37,761 nucleotides of DNA from UMGS1781 sp964389545. GTDB taxonomy: Bacteria; Bacillota; Clostridia; TANB77; CAG-508. The stretch covers positions 1-37,761 of the forward strand of contig CAYMDN010000010.1 in NCBI GenBank assembly GCA_964389545.1. The letters run 5' to 3'. Shown piece by piece: positions 32,529-37,761 of this stretch. Position 1 is the stretch's first letter. Each line of letters starts with the position of its first letter. Position numbers and translations under genes: made by a program. The notes under the pieces were generated by a model. It was not told where the DNA came from. It worked only from the letters and a program-made list of their open reading frames with translations, and made no database searches.

Positions 32529-33282
32529 TTACCTCCATTTCTCTTTTTCCATTTCTTCGTGCAAGCACACTATAAAATAATTAATAACCTCTTCTAGTCG
32601 ATATTCTGGTTTTTCCATTATGTATTTTTTGGTTTTGTAATATTTTAGTGTGAATTTATCTCTTTTGAGATTATTCAAATAAACTCTATGTGGACTTAAA
32701 TATATTTCCTTTAATGCCCAAAACATTATTTTTTCATCTAGTACCCTCTCCTCTGGCATAAGCTTGTATATTTCACTGGTACTACAATACATTTCTAGCC
32801 TTTTCAATAGTGTTATTAGTGGTTCCTTGTCCTTTTGTTTTAGTCCGATTTCTTTTCCGCTTTCCCCTTCATAGATATAATTAAATAATAAGTTTAGTTT
32901 AGTTATAATGTATTCGTCTGCTTGCCCTTCCGCTTGTGCGTTCGGTGTTGCGTTCGGTTGTTCACTCGCTTGTTCAAAATACAATTTTGTTATACTATAT
33001 GTAGAAGCATCATTCTGATTTATACCGCTTCTTGTATGAAATATATTCATTATTGAGCAGTTCATTTCTTGCCCTTTGTAATGAAGATATGTTTAATCCT
33101 TTAACTTTGCTCATTAGAATAGTATTGGTTACTTTAAACTCACAAAGCCAGTCAGTCTTGCGAGCTATCTCCAGTAATACTAAATATATTGAAATAGCAT
33201 TTGCAGAGATCGGCTTGTAGTCTAATGTAGAATAGAATTCAGAGAGCTGTTTTTCTAAATCAATTTTGTTTTTCCTATTCAC
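32529..33282 (-). CDS. Phage replication initiator (DnaD/replisome-organiser type), read through a CGG +1 shift
   Basis: The N-terminal domain (GTG 33282) is a winged helix: SANAISIYLVLLEIARKTDW, VTNTILMSKVKGLNISSLQR and ARNELLNNEYISYKK. That frame then reads AAG CGG TAT and soon stops. Dropping the C of CGG (33025-33027) gives YKK-GINQNDASTYSITKLY, the usual continuity after the winged helix. A Gln/Asn/Ala linker (ASEQPNATPNAQAEGQADEY) and a helical C-terminal domain follow, 250 aa in all. It would bind the origin and recruit the helicase. Short repeats within the linker DNA may be the origin. Confidence 0.8.
32931..32973. repeat. Iteron-like repeats inside the replication gene, candidate origin
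   Basis: TGCGTTCGGT occurs at 32937-32946 and 32949-32958, 12 bases apart, flanked by CGCTTGT at 32931 and 32967. The stretch is GC-richer than its surroundings. Many phages keep the origin inside the initiator gene in its linker part, which fits here. No DnaA box was seen. Confidence 0.4.
33025..33027 (-). other. CGG recoding site 7 (replication initiator)
   Basis: Zero frame reads TAC AAG AAG CGG TAT AAA TCA GAA TGA. Skipping the C gives AAG GGT ATA AAT CAG, that is K-G-I-N-Q. This CGG is also the end of a GAAGCGG Chi-like motif, the only coding one of 17 with CGG in frame. Confidence 0.85.
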
Positions 33283-33352
33283 ATACTTTTACTCTCCTTC
33301 CTTTGTATAATTCTTGACAACAAAACATATATTTGATAAAATAAATATATGG

Positions 33353-33376
33353 GTATTTCTTAAATACTCTAAGAGT
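33353..33376. promoter_or_regulatory. Overlapping short palindromes upstream of the replication gene
   Basis: GTATTT-CTT-AAATAC (33353-33367) overlaps ACTCT-A-AGAGT (33366-33376). They lie in the 99-base gap before the replication gene, which also carries TTGTCAAG on the minus strand. A control site for the replication operon is possible. Confidence 0.35.
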
Positions 33377-33381
33377 AGAGT

Positions 33382-33693
33382 TTATATATCGTGGTTGGTA
33401 TGCAAATTCTTCTCTTTTTTATTTTGTATAATTCCTCCTGTTATCTGCTCTAATGTTTCTGCTATCATTCCTGCAATTGTTTGCAATATGTCTTGCTGGT
33501 TATTATTCATATTAGATTCTGCAATATATCTTATTGCTTGCAAATCTTCTATACGATTCATTCTTTCCTGTACTAGCTTATCTTCTAATTCTTTTACATG
33601 ATCTTCTAAATAAACCAACCTTACACCTTGCCTAGAAATTATCTTCCCATATGTATTATCTTGTGTTGTTTCATTTTTTGAGTGTTTAGCCAT
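33382..33693 (-). CDS. Hypothetical protein, 103 aa
   Basis: MAKHSKNETTQDNTYGKIIS then a coiled coil (YLEDHVKELEDKLVQERMNR) and helical ILQTIAGMIAETLEQITGGI. No Cys or metal motif. AGGAGG precedes the ATG. Unknown function; a small early oligomer. Confidence 0.65.
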   Translation of the reverse strand: MAKHSKNETTQDNTYGKIISRQGVRLVYLEDHVKELEDKLVQERMNRIEDLQAIRYIAESNMNNNQQDILQTIAGMIAETLEQITGGIIQNKKEKNLHTNHDI

Positions 33694-33784
33694 TATAGTT
33701 TCCTCCTAATTTTTTCAATTTATATTTCATCTTTGCTAGTGTTATAATGTGCCAATAATAGCATCTGTCTAATTTGTCTGGCAT
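33686..33784 (-). CDS. Very small ORF, 32 aa
   Basis: MPDKLDRCYYWHIITLAKMK followed by a basic end KYKLKKLGGNYNG. GAGGAGG lies before the ATG and the ORF bridges the gap between two early genes, overlapping the next start by eight bases. It may be a genuine peptide or only a coupling leader. Confidence 0.45.
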   Translation of the reverse strand: MPDKLDRCYYWHIITLAKMKYKLKKLGGNYNG

Positions 33785-34080
33785 TCCGCTTCCTCCTCTT
33801 CTTTTGAAATAACTAATTTTTTCACATCTTCTAGCAAATAATTCAAATCTTGTTCAGCTGTTGATCCCATTAAATTTATTTTTTCTTTTATTATGTATGC
33901 AAGCCTTTTTTCCTCTTCTCCATCCTCTTCTAAAAATGTATATACTCTTACATCTAATTCCATTGAGTTATACGCTTTTATCGACTTTGTAATTTCTGCT
34001 TTTGTCCAATATCTATCAATTTTGCTTAATAGAGAATATAAACTTGTTATTTTTTCTAAAATACTATTTTTCAATTCCAT
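33769..34080 (-). CDS. Hypothetical protein, 103 aa
   Basis: A helical acidic protein (MELKNSILEKITSLYSLLSK, then EEDGEEEKRLAYIIKEKINL) ending EEEEAECQTN. GGAGG precedes the ATG. The end overlaps the following tiny ORF. No family is recognised. Confidence 0.6.
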   Translation of the reverse strand: MELKNSILEKITSLYSLLSKIDRYWTKAEITKSIKAYNSMELDVRVYTFLEEDGEEEKRLAYIIKEKINLMGSTAEQDLNYLLEDVKKLVISKEEEEAECQTN

Positions 34081-34081
34081 T

Positions 34082-34246
34082 TCAATTTTCCTCCAACTTT
34101 CTTATATTTAATATAATATCAGTGCGATAGTTTTTCTTTTTTAATCTTTCAATTGCATCATCTTCATCCTTGGCTTTAATATTTTTGTATGTCACTCCAC
34201 ATGAACTAGTTCTAAATGCAACTTCATAATTATTTAGCTTTTTCAT
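34082..34246 (-). CDS. Small hypothetical protein, 54 aa
   Basis: MKKLNNYEVAFRTSSCGVTY is followed by KNIKAKDEDDAIERLKKKNY: a small beta-alpha fold like other short phage proteins. AAAGGAGG is spaced for the ATG at 34246. An earlier in-frame start at 34294 has only a basic run ahead. Unknown function. Confidence 0.6.
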   Translation of the reverse strand: MKKLNNYEVAFRTSSCGVTYKNIKAKDEDDAIERLKKKNYRTDIILNIRKLEEN

Positions 34247-34478
34247 GTTTTCCTCCTTTGCATTGTTTTTTTCTTTTTTCTTCGCTTTCTTCATAAATTG
34301 TTTCTATAATAAGAATGATGACTAAGGCGAATATTGGTAATAAATACTCTCCACCTACTGCATCATATCCTCTTGTTGCTGCAGCATATTTTATCGCCAT
34401 TGGGGTTAGTATTATTGTTGCTATAATAATCAATAGTTCTATGATTCTTATGATTAATTTTTTCTTATTAATTTTCAT
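34230..34478 (-). CDS. Membrane protein, 82 aa
   Basis: Two transmembrane helices (LIIRIIELLIIIATIILTPM and EYLLPIFALVIILIIETIYE) and a highly basic C-terminal tail rich in Lys. AAGGAG precedes the ATG. Possibly a superinfection or immunity protein at the start of the early operon, but the sequence does not show a known motif. Confidence 0.6.
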   Translation of the reverse strand: MKINKKKLIIRIIELLIIIATIILTPMAIKYAAATRGYDAVGGEYLLPIFALVIILIIETIYEESEEKRKKQCKGGKHEKAK

Positions 34479-34725
34479 TTTCTTTTTCTCCTTCTACTAA
34501 TATTTTTTTAAGTAAGCTTAGCTTTGTTTCTGCTTGGATCCTTTTCTCTTTTTCTTGCTCATACAACTCTCGGCTTACAGAATTTCCTCCAACTTTTATT
34601 TTGTACCTTCCTCCTGCAGTTTTTTTGAATTCTACTTCGTGATCTTCAATCATTTGTTGAGCCACTTCATATCCTATCTTTTTCCTTCTCATAAATTCAT
34701 TCAAGCTGATCCATTCTTCTTCCAT
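34468..34725 (-). CDS. Excisionase-like small DNA-binding protein, 85 aa
   Basis: MEEEWISLNEFMRRKKIGYE and VAQQMIEDHEVEFKKTAGGR, then a basic YKIKVGG: a winged-helix start of the MerR/excisionase kind followed by a short coiled coil. AGGAGGG is correctly placed for the ATG at 34725. A second in-frame ATG at 34776, with its own AAGGAGG, would add 17 residues including a CGG codon. The added part overlaps a 16-bp motif also found before the integrase. That makes it a good candidate for an excision or integration regulator, but no direct proof exists. Confidence 0.6.
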   Translation of the reverse strand: MEEEWISLNEFMRRKKIGYEVAQQMIEDHEVEFKKTAGGRYKIKVGGNSVSRELYEQEKEKRIQAETKLSLLKKILVEGEKENEN

Positions 34726-34744
34726 ACTCTCCCTCCTTGAATTT

Positions 34745-34760
34745 TGTGTGACGTTCCGCA
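34745..34760 (-). promoter_or_regulatory. 16-bp motif shared with the integrase leader
   Basis: TGCGGAACGTCACACA on the minus strand, identical to 36191-36206 on the plus strand. It lies just ahead of the excisionase-like gene. Likeness extends weakly beyond the 16 bases. Probably a common regulator site. Confidence 0.55.
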
Positions 34761-34794
34761 TTTTTAATTTTTTCATAATTACCTCCTTGTTGCA

Positions 34795-35010
34795 CTATTG
34801 CAACTTTTTGTGTAAAAAAAATTCAGCAAATTCATCTTCTCGAATATCTAATATTTCGCATAATTTCTCTGCTGTATCTAAATTCATTGGTGCTTTATTA
34901 CCAATCTGTTGTCCTAAGGTATATGCAGAACAAGGAATATCTGGTGCTATGCTTTGTATTGTCTTTTCTTTTTCTGCAATTCTCCCTTTCATCTTAGCTG
35001 TATTGATCAT
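34795..35010 (-). CDS. Cro-like HTH protein, 71 aa
   Basis: MINTAKMKGRIAEKEKTIQS, then CSAYTLGQQIGNKAPMNLDT and AEKLCEILDIREDEFAEFFL: a small Cro/C1-type helix-turn-helix with AAGGAG well placed for the ATG at 35010. It is divergent from the CI-like repressor with operators between. It likely shuts off the repressor promoter and starts the lytic cascade. Confidence 0.75.
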   Translation of the reverse strand: MINTAKMKGRIAEKEKTIQSIAPDIPCSAYTLGQQIGNKAPMNLDTAEKLCEILDIREDEFAEFFLHKKLQ

Positions 35011-35031
35011 ATTTTTTTCACTCCTTTCTTT

Positions 35032-35140
35032 GTTGCGTTTTTGCAACTTTCGATTACATTATACCGTATAATATTTTTTTGTCAATACTTTTTTGCAACT
35101 TTTTTTGTATTTTTTACAAAAAATGTTGCAAATGTTGCAA
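35032..35140. promoter_or_regulatory. Operator region with GTTGCAA repeats
   Basis: GTTGC and GCAAC elements are repeated between the divergent Cro- and CI-like genes: GTTGC-6-GCAAC at 35032-35047, TTGCAAC at about 35093-35099, then GTTGCAA at 35125 and 35134. The last ones form a larger imperfect palindrome with TTTGTA/TACAAA around 35105-35120. A further GTTGCA-4-TGCAAC lies at 34789-34804, downstream of the cro-like gene. These probably bind CI and Cro. Confidence 0.65.
35058..35085 (-). promoter_or_regulatory. Strong early promoter (cro direction)
   Basis: On the minus strand TTGACA (35080-35085), a 16-base spacer and TATAAT (35058-35063) form a consensus sigma-A promoter directed at the cro-like gene and the early operon. 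It lies among GTTGCAA operators, so it would be silenced by the CI-like repressor. Confidence 0.8.
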
Positions 35141-35153
35141 AATGTGTTATAAT
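35126..35153 (+). promoter_or_regulatory. Repressor promoter
   Basis: TTGCAA (35126-35131), a 16-base spacer and TATAAT (35148-35153) lie 25 bases before the CI-like start. The -35 is part of a GTTGCAA operator, so autoregulation is likely. Confidence 0.6.
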
Positions 35154-35177
35154 AATTGCAAAGGGAGATTTTGTATT

Positions 35178-35810
35178 ATGAAAAAAATAGATTACAAACT
35201 TATTGGTTTAAGATTAAAACAAGCTAGAGAAACCAAGCATATCAGTTTAGAAGAAGCTGGACAAAAAGTTGGTGTTAATAAAAGTACTATTATGAGATGG
35301 GAAAATGGAAAAACAGAAAAGTTTAAAATTCCAACACTAGAAATTCTCGCAGAACTTTATTGTGTTAACCCTCAATGGTTAATTGGACACAATGTTCCTA
35401 TGGACACAAATTATGGGAAATCAAAAATTGCGGAAATAAATGTTATCAATCTTTCTACTAATGAAGTAGTTCAAACAATCCCTTATTCTTATAGAACAGA
35501 CATTGCTGAAGATGATCCCAAAAACTATTTTGCAATATACGCTTTAGATAGTTCTATGGCTCCGCTTCTTGATATTGGAGATATTGCCATAATAAAAAAA
35601 TATACTGAATTTTCTAATAATAAGACTTATCTATTGAAAATTAATAATGGAAATCCAATTATTCGTAAAGTAATCAAATCTGATAATGGAAATGTAGAAT
35701 TACAAGCTATGAATATGTGGAACTTCCCTACACAATATGATTTTAACTTTGAAGATTTAGAAATTTTAGGCGAAATTGTAAAAGTGGAAAATAATAGTGC
35801 TTTTAAATAA
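35178..35810 (+). CDS. CI/LexA-like repressor with S24 peptidase domain, 210 aa
   Basis: The N-terminal HTH (LGLRLKQARETKHISLEEAG in this region; VGVNKSTIMRWENGK) is followed by a hinge and a LexA-type peptidase domain. DSSMAPLLDIGDIAIIKKY carries the catalytic serine and IIRKVIKSDNGNVEL the lysine. It keeps the prophage silent and is expected to self-cleave on DNA damage. The ATG at 35178 has AAGGGAG seven bases upstream. It is divergent from the cro-like gene. The DNA contains a GAAGCGG motif on the opposite strand. Confidence 0.9.
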   Translation: MKKIDYKLIGLRLKQARETKHISLEEAGQKVGVNKSTIMRWENGKTEKFKIPTLEILAELYCVNPQWLIGHNVPMDTNYGKSKIAEINVINLSTNEVVQTIPYSYRTDIAEDDPKNYFAIYALDSSMAPLLDIGDIAIIKKYTEFSNNKTYLLKINNGNPIIRKVIKSDNGNVELQAMNMWNFPTQYDFNFEDLEILGEIVKVENNSAFK

Positions 35811-35834
35811 AAGAGGAAAGGAAATGTAAAAAAT

Positions 35835-36167
35835 ATGGAAGATTTAGATTTAGATTTAAATTTGAACCCTTATCCATGTTGGGATGAAGGAACAGACTCA
35901 CAACAAGAATTTGCTAATGAATTAGTAGAAAATTTTTGTGAACGATTTGCTAAATATTTATATAATGGTGTTCACGATAATATTATAACATCAATAGATG
36001 CAGTACTCATTTCTAATTCAATTTTTATGGCGATAGATGGTATTAATGATGCTAATTGGTGGTGTAATAAAAAATCTACAAATGATTTTACTATTGCTTC
36101 TAAATTATTAGAAGATGATGAAACACAACTAGAGCTTATTGACAAATTAAAAAAAGAATATAATTAA
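35835..36167 (+). CDS. Hypothetical lysogeny-region protein, 110 aa
   Basis: MEDLDLDLNLNPYPCWDEGT is followed by helical stretches (QEFANELVENFCERFAKYLY, ITSIDAVLISNSIFMAIDGI). Acidic overall. AGGAAAGGAAATG lies upstream of the ATG, and the gene lies between repressor and integrase, so it is probably expressed in the lysogen. I do not recognise it; genes in this position often serve immunity or superinfection exclusion. Confidence 0.65.
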   Translation: MEDLDLDLNLNPYPCWDEGTDSQQEFANELVENFCERFAKYLYNGVHDNIITSIDAVLISNSIFMAIDGINDANWWCNKKSTNDFTIASKLLEDDETQLELIDKLKKEYN

Positions 36168-36170
36168 AAA

Positions 36171-36212
36171 GGATAATGTGTTACATTTTTTGCGGAACGT
36201 CACACATTATCC
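36171..36212. promoter_or_regulatory. Long palindrome with shared motif before the integrase
   Basis: GGATAATGTGT (36171-36181) is repeated inverted as ACACATTATCC (36202-36212), extendable to 14 bp with one mismatch. The TGCGGAACGTCACACA motif (36191-36206) also found at 34745-34760 lies in its right half. It can be an operator or, on the minus strand where T's follow, a terminator. Confidence 0.6.
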
Positions 36213-36225
36213 AAAGAATAACCAC

Positions 36226-36253
36226 TTGAAAGTGATTACTTTTTTATTATATA
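36226..36253 (+). promoter_or_regulatory. Possible integrase promoter
   Basis: TTGAAA (36226-36231), a 16-base spacer and TATATA (36248-36253) lie 60 bases before the integrase ATG, just after the palindrome at 36171-36212, which may govern it. Confidence 0.45.
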
Positions 36254-36312
36254 TAAAAGCCTTTCATTTTTCAAGTGTTTTCAAAAAATATTTTGAAGAA
36301 TGGAGGCTTTTT

Positions 36313-37470
36313 ATGGCTGTAAAAACCAACTGCATTAAGAATGGTGTTCCATATTATAGAATCCATAGAAAAATCAATGGAAAATATGAAGATTTTTATG
36401 GAAAAAATAAATCTGATGCAGAAGATCTATATTACGAAAGAAAAAAACAAGCCGAAATTGGCGTAATTCAAACTAAAGATGTCACTACCAAAACTCTATT
36501 ACACAAATGGCTATTTTCGGTTAAGATCCATGATATAAAAGACACTACATTAGAAACTTATGAAGGAACATATAGAAATCATATAAAACCCTTCTCTTTT
36601 TCTGATATTCCTATAAAGAAAATCTCCAGCATCATAGTTCAAGATTACTATAATACTCTTTTCAAAAAAGGAAGATCTACCGACACCATTGAAGATGTAC
36701 ACAAATTACTGCATCAATTTTTTATATACTGTGAAAAAGAAGGCTACATTGGAAAAAATCCTTGTACGAAAGGTTTAGTTACTATTCCTAAAAATAAGGA
36801 TGTGGATGTAGATGCAATCATCGAAAGTAAAAAAGTTCCATTCAATTATTTTAGGGAAGATGAAATTTCAATATTAAGAGAAGCATTTATTGGTAACAAA
36901 TATGAAAAGGTTGTCGATTTTGCTCTTGGAACAGGAATGCGTGAAGGAGAAATTGTTGGATTGAAAAAGACTCACCTTAATTTTGAGAAAAAAGAAATCT
37001 ATGTAAAAAACAACACAACTCGTGCTGCAGTATTTAATGATGAAGGAGAAAAAACAGGTTATAAAACTAAAGATGGCACACCAAAAACAGAAAGTAGTAT
37101 TGATATTATACCTATGTCCGACTATATTTATGAATTATTAAAGAGCCTTCCTGATAATCCTGACTCTGAATATGTATTTACTGCTAATGGTCATCAAATA
37201 GATAAAAAGGATCTTGAAAAGGTATGGAGAAAAACATTATTAGCACTAATAGAAAAATTGGCAGAAAAAAATATAAATTTTGTATATAGGAAATTCCACG
37301 ATTTAAGGCATACATTTGCTGTATTGTTATTATTAAAGGGAACAGACTTATATACGATTATGAAACTATTGAGACATAAAAAAATTGCATCTACAGAAAT
37401 ATATCTTGCAGTATTACCTGAAGCAAAAGACGATTCTGTTAATAAATTAAACGATATCTTCCAAAACTAA
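36313..37470 (+). CDS. int: Tyrosine integrase, 385 aa
   Basis: This site-specific recombinase inserts and removes the phage. The N-terminus (MAVKTNCIKNGVPYYRIHRK) is an arm-binding domain of the AP2-like kind. A core-binding domain follows around KDTTLETYEGTYRNHIKPF. The catalytic domain has Arg in LGTGMREGEIVGL, Lys in TPKTESSIDIIP, His-x-x-Arg in FHDLRHTFAV, His in LLRHKKIAS and the tyrosine nucleophile in STEIYLAV. I start at 36313 (TGGAGG six bases upstream), not at the far upstream in-frame ATG. The gene ends next to arm-type repeats and 108 bases before attR. Confidence 0.95.
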   Translation: MAVKTNCIKNGVPYYRIHRKINGKYEDFYGKNKSDAEDLYYERKKQAEIGVIQTKDVTTKTLLHKWLFSVKIHDIKDTTLETYEGTYRNHIKPFSFSDIPIKKISSIIVQDYYNTLFKKGRSTDTIEDVHKLLHQFFIYCEKEGYIGKNPCTKGLVTIPKNKDVDVDAIIESKKVPFNYFREDEISILREAFIGNKYEKVVDFALGTGMREGEIVGLKKTHLNFEKKEIYVKNNTTRAAVFNDEGEKTGYKTKDGTPKTESSIDIIPMSDYIYELLKSLPDNPDSEYVFTANGHQIDKKDLEKVWRKTLLALIEKLAEKNINFVYRKFHDLRHTFAVLLLLKGTDLYTIMKLLRHKKIASTEIYLAVLPEAKDDSVNKLNDIFQN

Positions 37471-37490
37471 AGTGGGAAATAAGTGGGAAA
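37471..37490 (+). repeat. Integrase arm-type repeats, right side
   Basis: Two copies of AGTGGGAAA (37471-37479 and 37482-37490) lie directly after the integrase stop codon, in the same orientation and spacing as the repeats at 467-486. Confidence 0.6.
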
Positions 37491-37492
37491 TA

Positions 37493-37536
37493 ATAAAAAT
37501 AGCAAGGTGCTACAAATCTTTGTAACCCTTGCTATT
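37493..37536 (-). terminator. Phage-supplied terminator for tuf
   Basis: On the minus strand ATAGCAAGG pairs with CCTTGCTAT across an inner stem (TACAAA/TTTGTA) and is followed by ATTTTTATTA. It lies 11 bases past the tuf stop codon and replaces the original terminator now at 267-303. Confidence 0.75.
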
Positions 37537-37546
37537 ACTATATTTC

Positions 37547-37761
37547 TTATTGAATAATTTCTGATACTACACCAGAGCCTACTGTTCTACCACCTTCACG
37601 GATAGCGAATCTTAATCCTTTTTCTATAGCTATAGGTGTAATTAATTCGATTGTCATTGCAATGTTATCTCCTGGCATTACCATTTCTGTTCCTGCTGGT
37701 AAATCGATAACACCTGTAACGTCTGTTGTTCTAAAGTAGAATTGTGGTCTATATCCATTGA
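37547..37761 (-). CDS. tuf: Elongation factor Tu, C-terminal part (runs off the window)
   Basis: The minus strand encodes the last 71 residues of EF-Tu, which carries aminoacyl-tRNA to the ribosome: NGYRPQFYFRTTDVTGVIDL, then GTEMVMPGDNIAMTIELITP and GLRFAIREGGRTVGSGVVSE with the end IIQ. The N-terminal part lies outside the window. The last ten codons and the terminator come from the phage side of the crossover (see attR), so integration leaves EF-Tu intact with slightly changed C-terminal residues. Confidence 0.95.
   Translation of the reverse strand, partial: NGYRPQFYFRTTDVTGVIDLPAGTEMVMPGDNIAMTIELITPIAIEKGLRFAIREGGRTVGSGVVSEIIQ
37578..37588. other. attR core within tuf
   Basis: CCTACTGTTCT, identical to 353-363. 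To its right is host tuf; to its left the phage-supplied tuf end. The same block with matching flank on the left side defines attL. Confidence 0.7.

Larger units (their letters stand above)
1855..35578 (-). repeat. Dispersed GAAGCGG (Chi-like) motif, 19 copies on the minus strand
   Basis: On the plus strand CCGCTTC starts at 1855, 2149, 3012, 10087, 12511, 14957, 16367, 20067, 22789, 23416, 25419, 25829, 27134, 29442, 29828, 31024, 33025, 33786 and 35572. No GAAGCGG was seen on the plus strand. The sequence equals the Chi site of Staphylococcus aureus AddAB. The last copy lies in the plus-strand repressor gene, so strand bias does not follow from codon use alone. Confidence 0.8.

Noticed and set aside
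2311..33027. The seven split genes as ordinary decay or random sequencing errors
   Set aside because: Random indels would fall in different places and of either sign. All seven are the same event (an extra C before GGA/GGT making an in-frame CGG), and they affect essential genes while the other genes are intact. A systematic base-calling artefact cannot be fully excluded from sequence alone.
2311..33027. CGG reassigned to another amino acid (as reported for Gln or Trp in some Firmicutes)
   Set aside because: A plain reassignment would keep the zero frame, but that frame stops at once or within a few codons at these sites and loses homology. A +1 change is needed.
35079..35177. Extended N-terminus of the CI-like repressor
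   Set aside because: It covers the operators and promoter. The ATG at 35178 with AAGGGAG gives the normal HTH start.
36178..36312. Long N-terminal extension of the integrase
   Set aside because: It would translate the palindrome and the shared 16-bp motif. TGGAGG is placed for the ATG at 36313, where the family's usual N-terminus begins.

Overview
The window is an almost complete, AT-rich temperate siphophage (prophage) of about 37.2 kb in a low-GC Firmicute, probably an uncultured or gut-type lineage. The lineage is inferred from base composition, AGGAGG-type ribosome sites, HK97-type head genes and the EF-Tu C-terminus; species cannot be set. Host DNA lies at both edges. The phage sits in the 3' end of tuf (EF-Tu, minus strand): the right junction carries a tuf end supplied by the phage and the left junction keeps a 13-codon remnant of the original end. 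Repeats AGTGGGAAA flank both junctions, and a tyrosine integrase lies beside the right one.
Layout, left to right: host tuf terminator and a nested inverted repeat (1-322); attL and arm sites; a small divergent module with an HTH regulator and a MutS-domain-I-like protein (770-1680); lysis genes on the minus strand (amidase, small ORF, holin, XhlA-like protein; 1785-3559); XkdX and a complete diversity-generating retroelement (reverse transcriptase, template repeat, Avd, variable lectin-type tail protein; 3665-6895); tail genes with a 1080-residue tape measure and a -1 frameshifted gpG/gpT (6963-14337); head and packaging genes (14351-23263); a ParB-methyltransferase and an odd tRNA; a terminator at 24650; a long early operon of small genes including a sigma-like late regulator, SAM synthetase, HNH protein, RusA and a replication initiator (24792-34478); then a small DNA-binding protein, Cro- and CI-like genes with operators; and the integrase.
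The most striking observation is a recoding signal. Seven genes are each split into two overlapping frames (amidase, holin-associated protein, reverse transcriptase, HK97-gp10-type protein, large terminase, HNH/P-loop protein, replication initiator). In all seven the break is an in-frame CGG codon followed by A or T, and dropping the C so that GGA/GGT is read as glycine restores a family-typical protein, including a canonical P-loop. Checking the roughly 70 CCG trinucleotides on the plus strand inside minus-strand genes, I found no other in-frame CGG in a confidently translated region. This suggests that CGG is not read as arginine in this host and that CGGN directs a +1 shift or is read as a quadruplet glycine codon.
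A second global signal is the heptamer GAAGCGG (the known Staphylococcus aureus Chi sequence): 19 copies, all on the minus strand. The DGR is also informative: 13 differences between template and variable repeats over 95 bases, every one at a template adenine.
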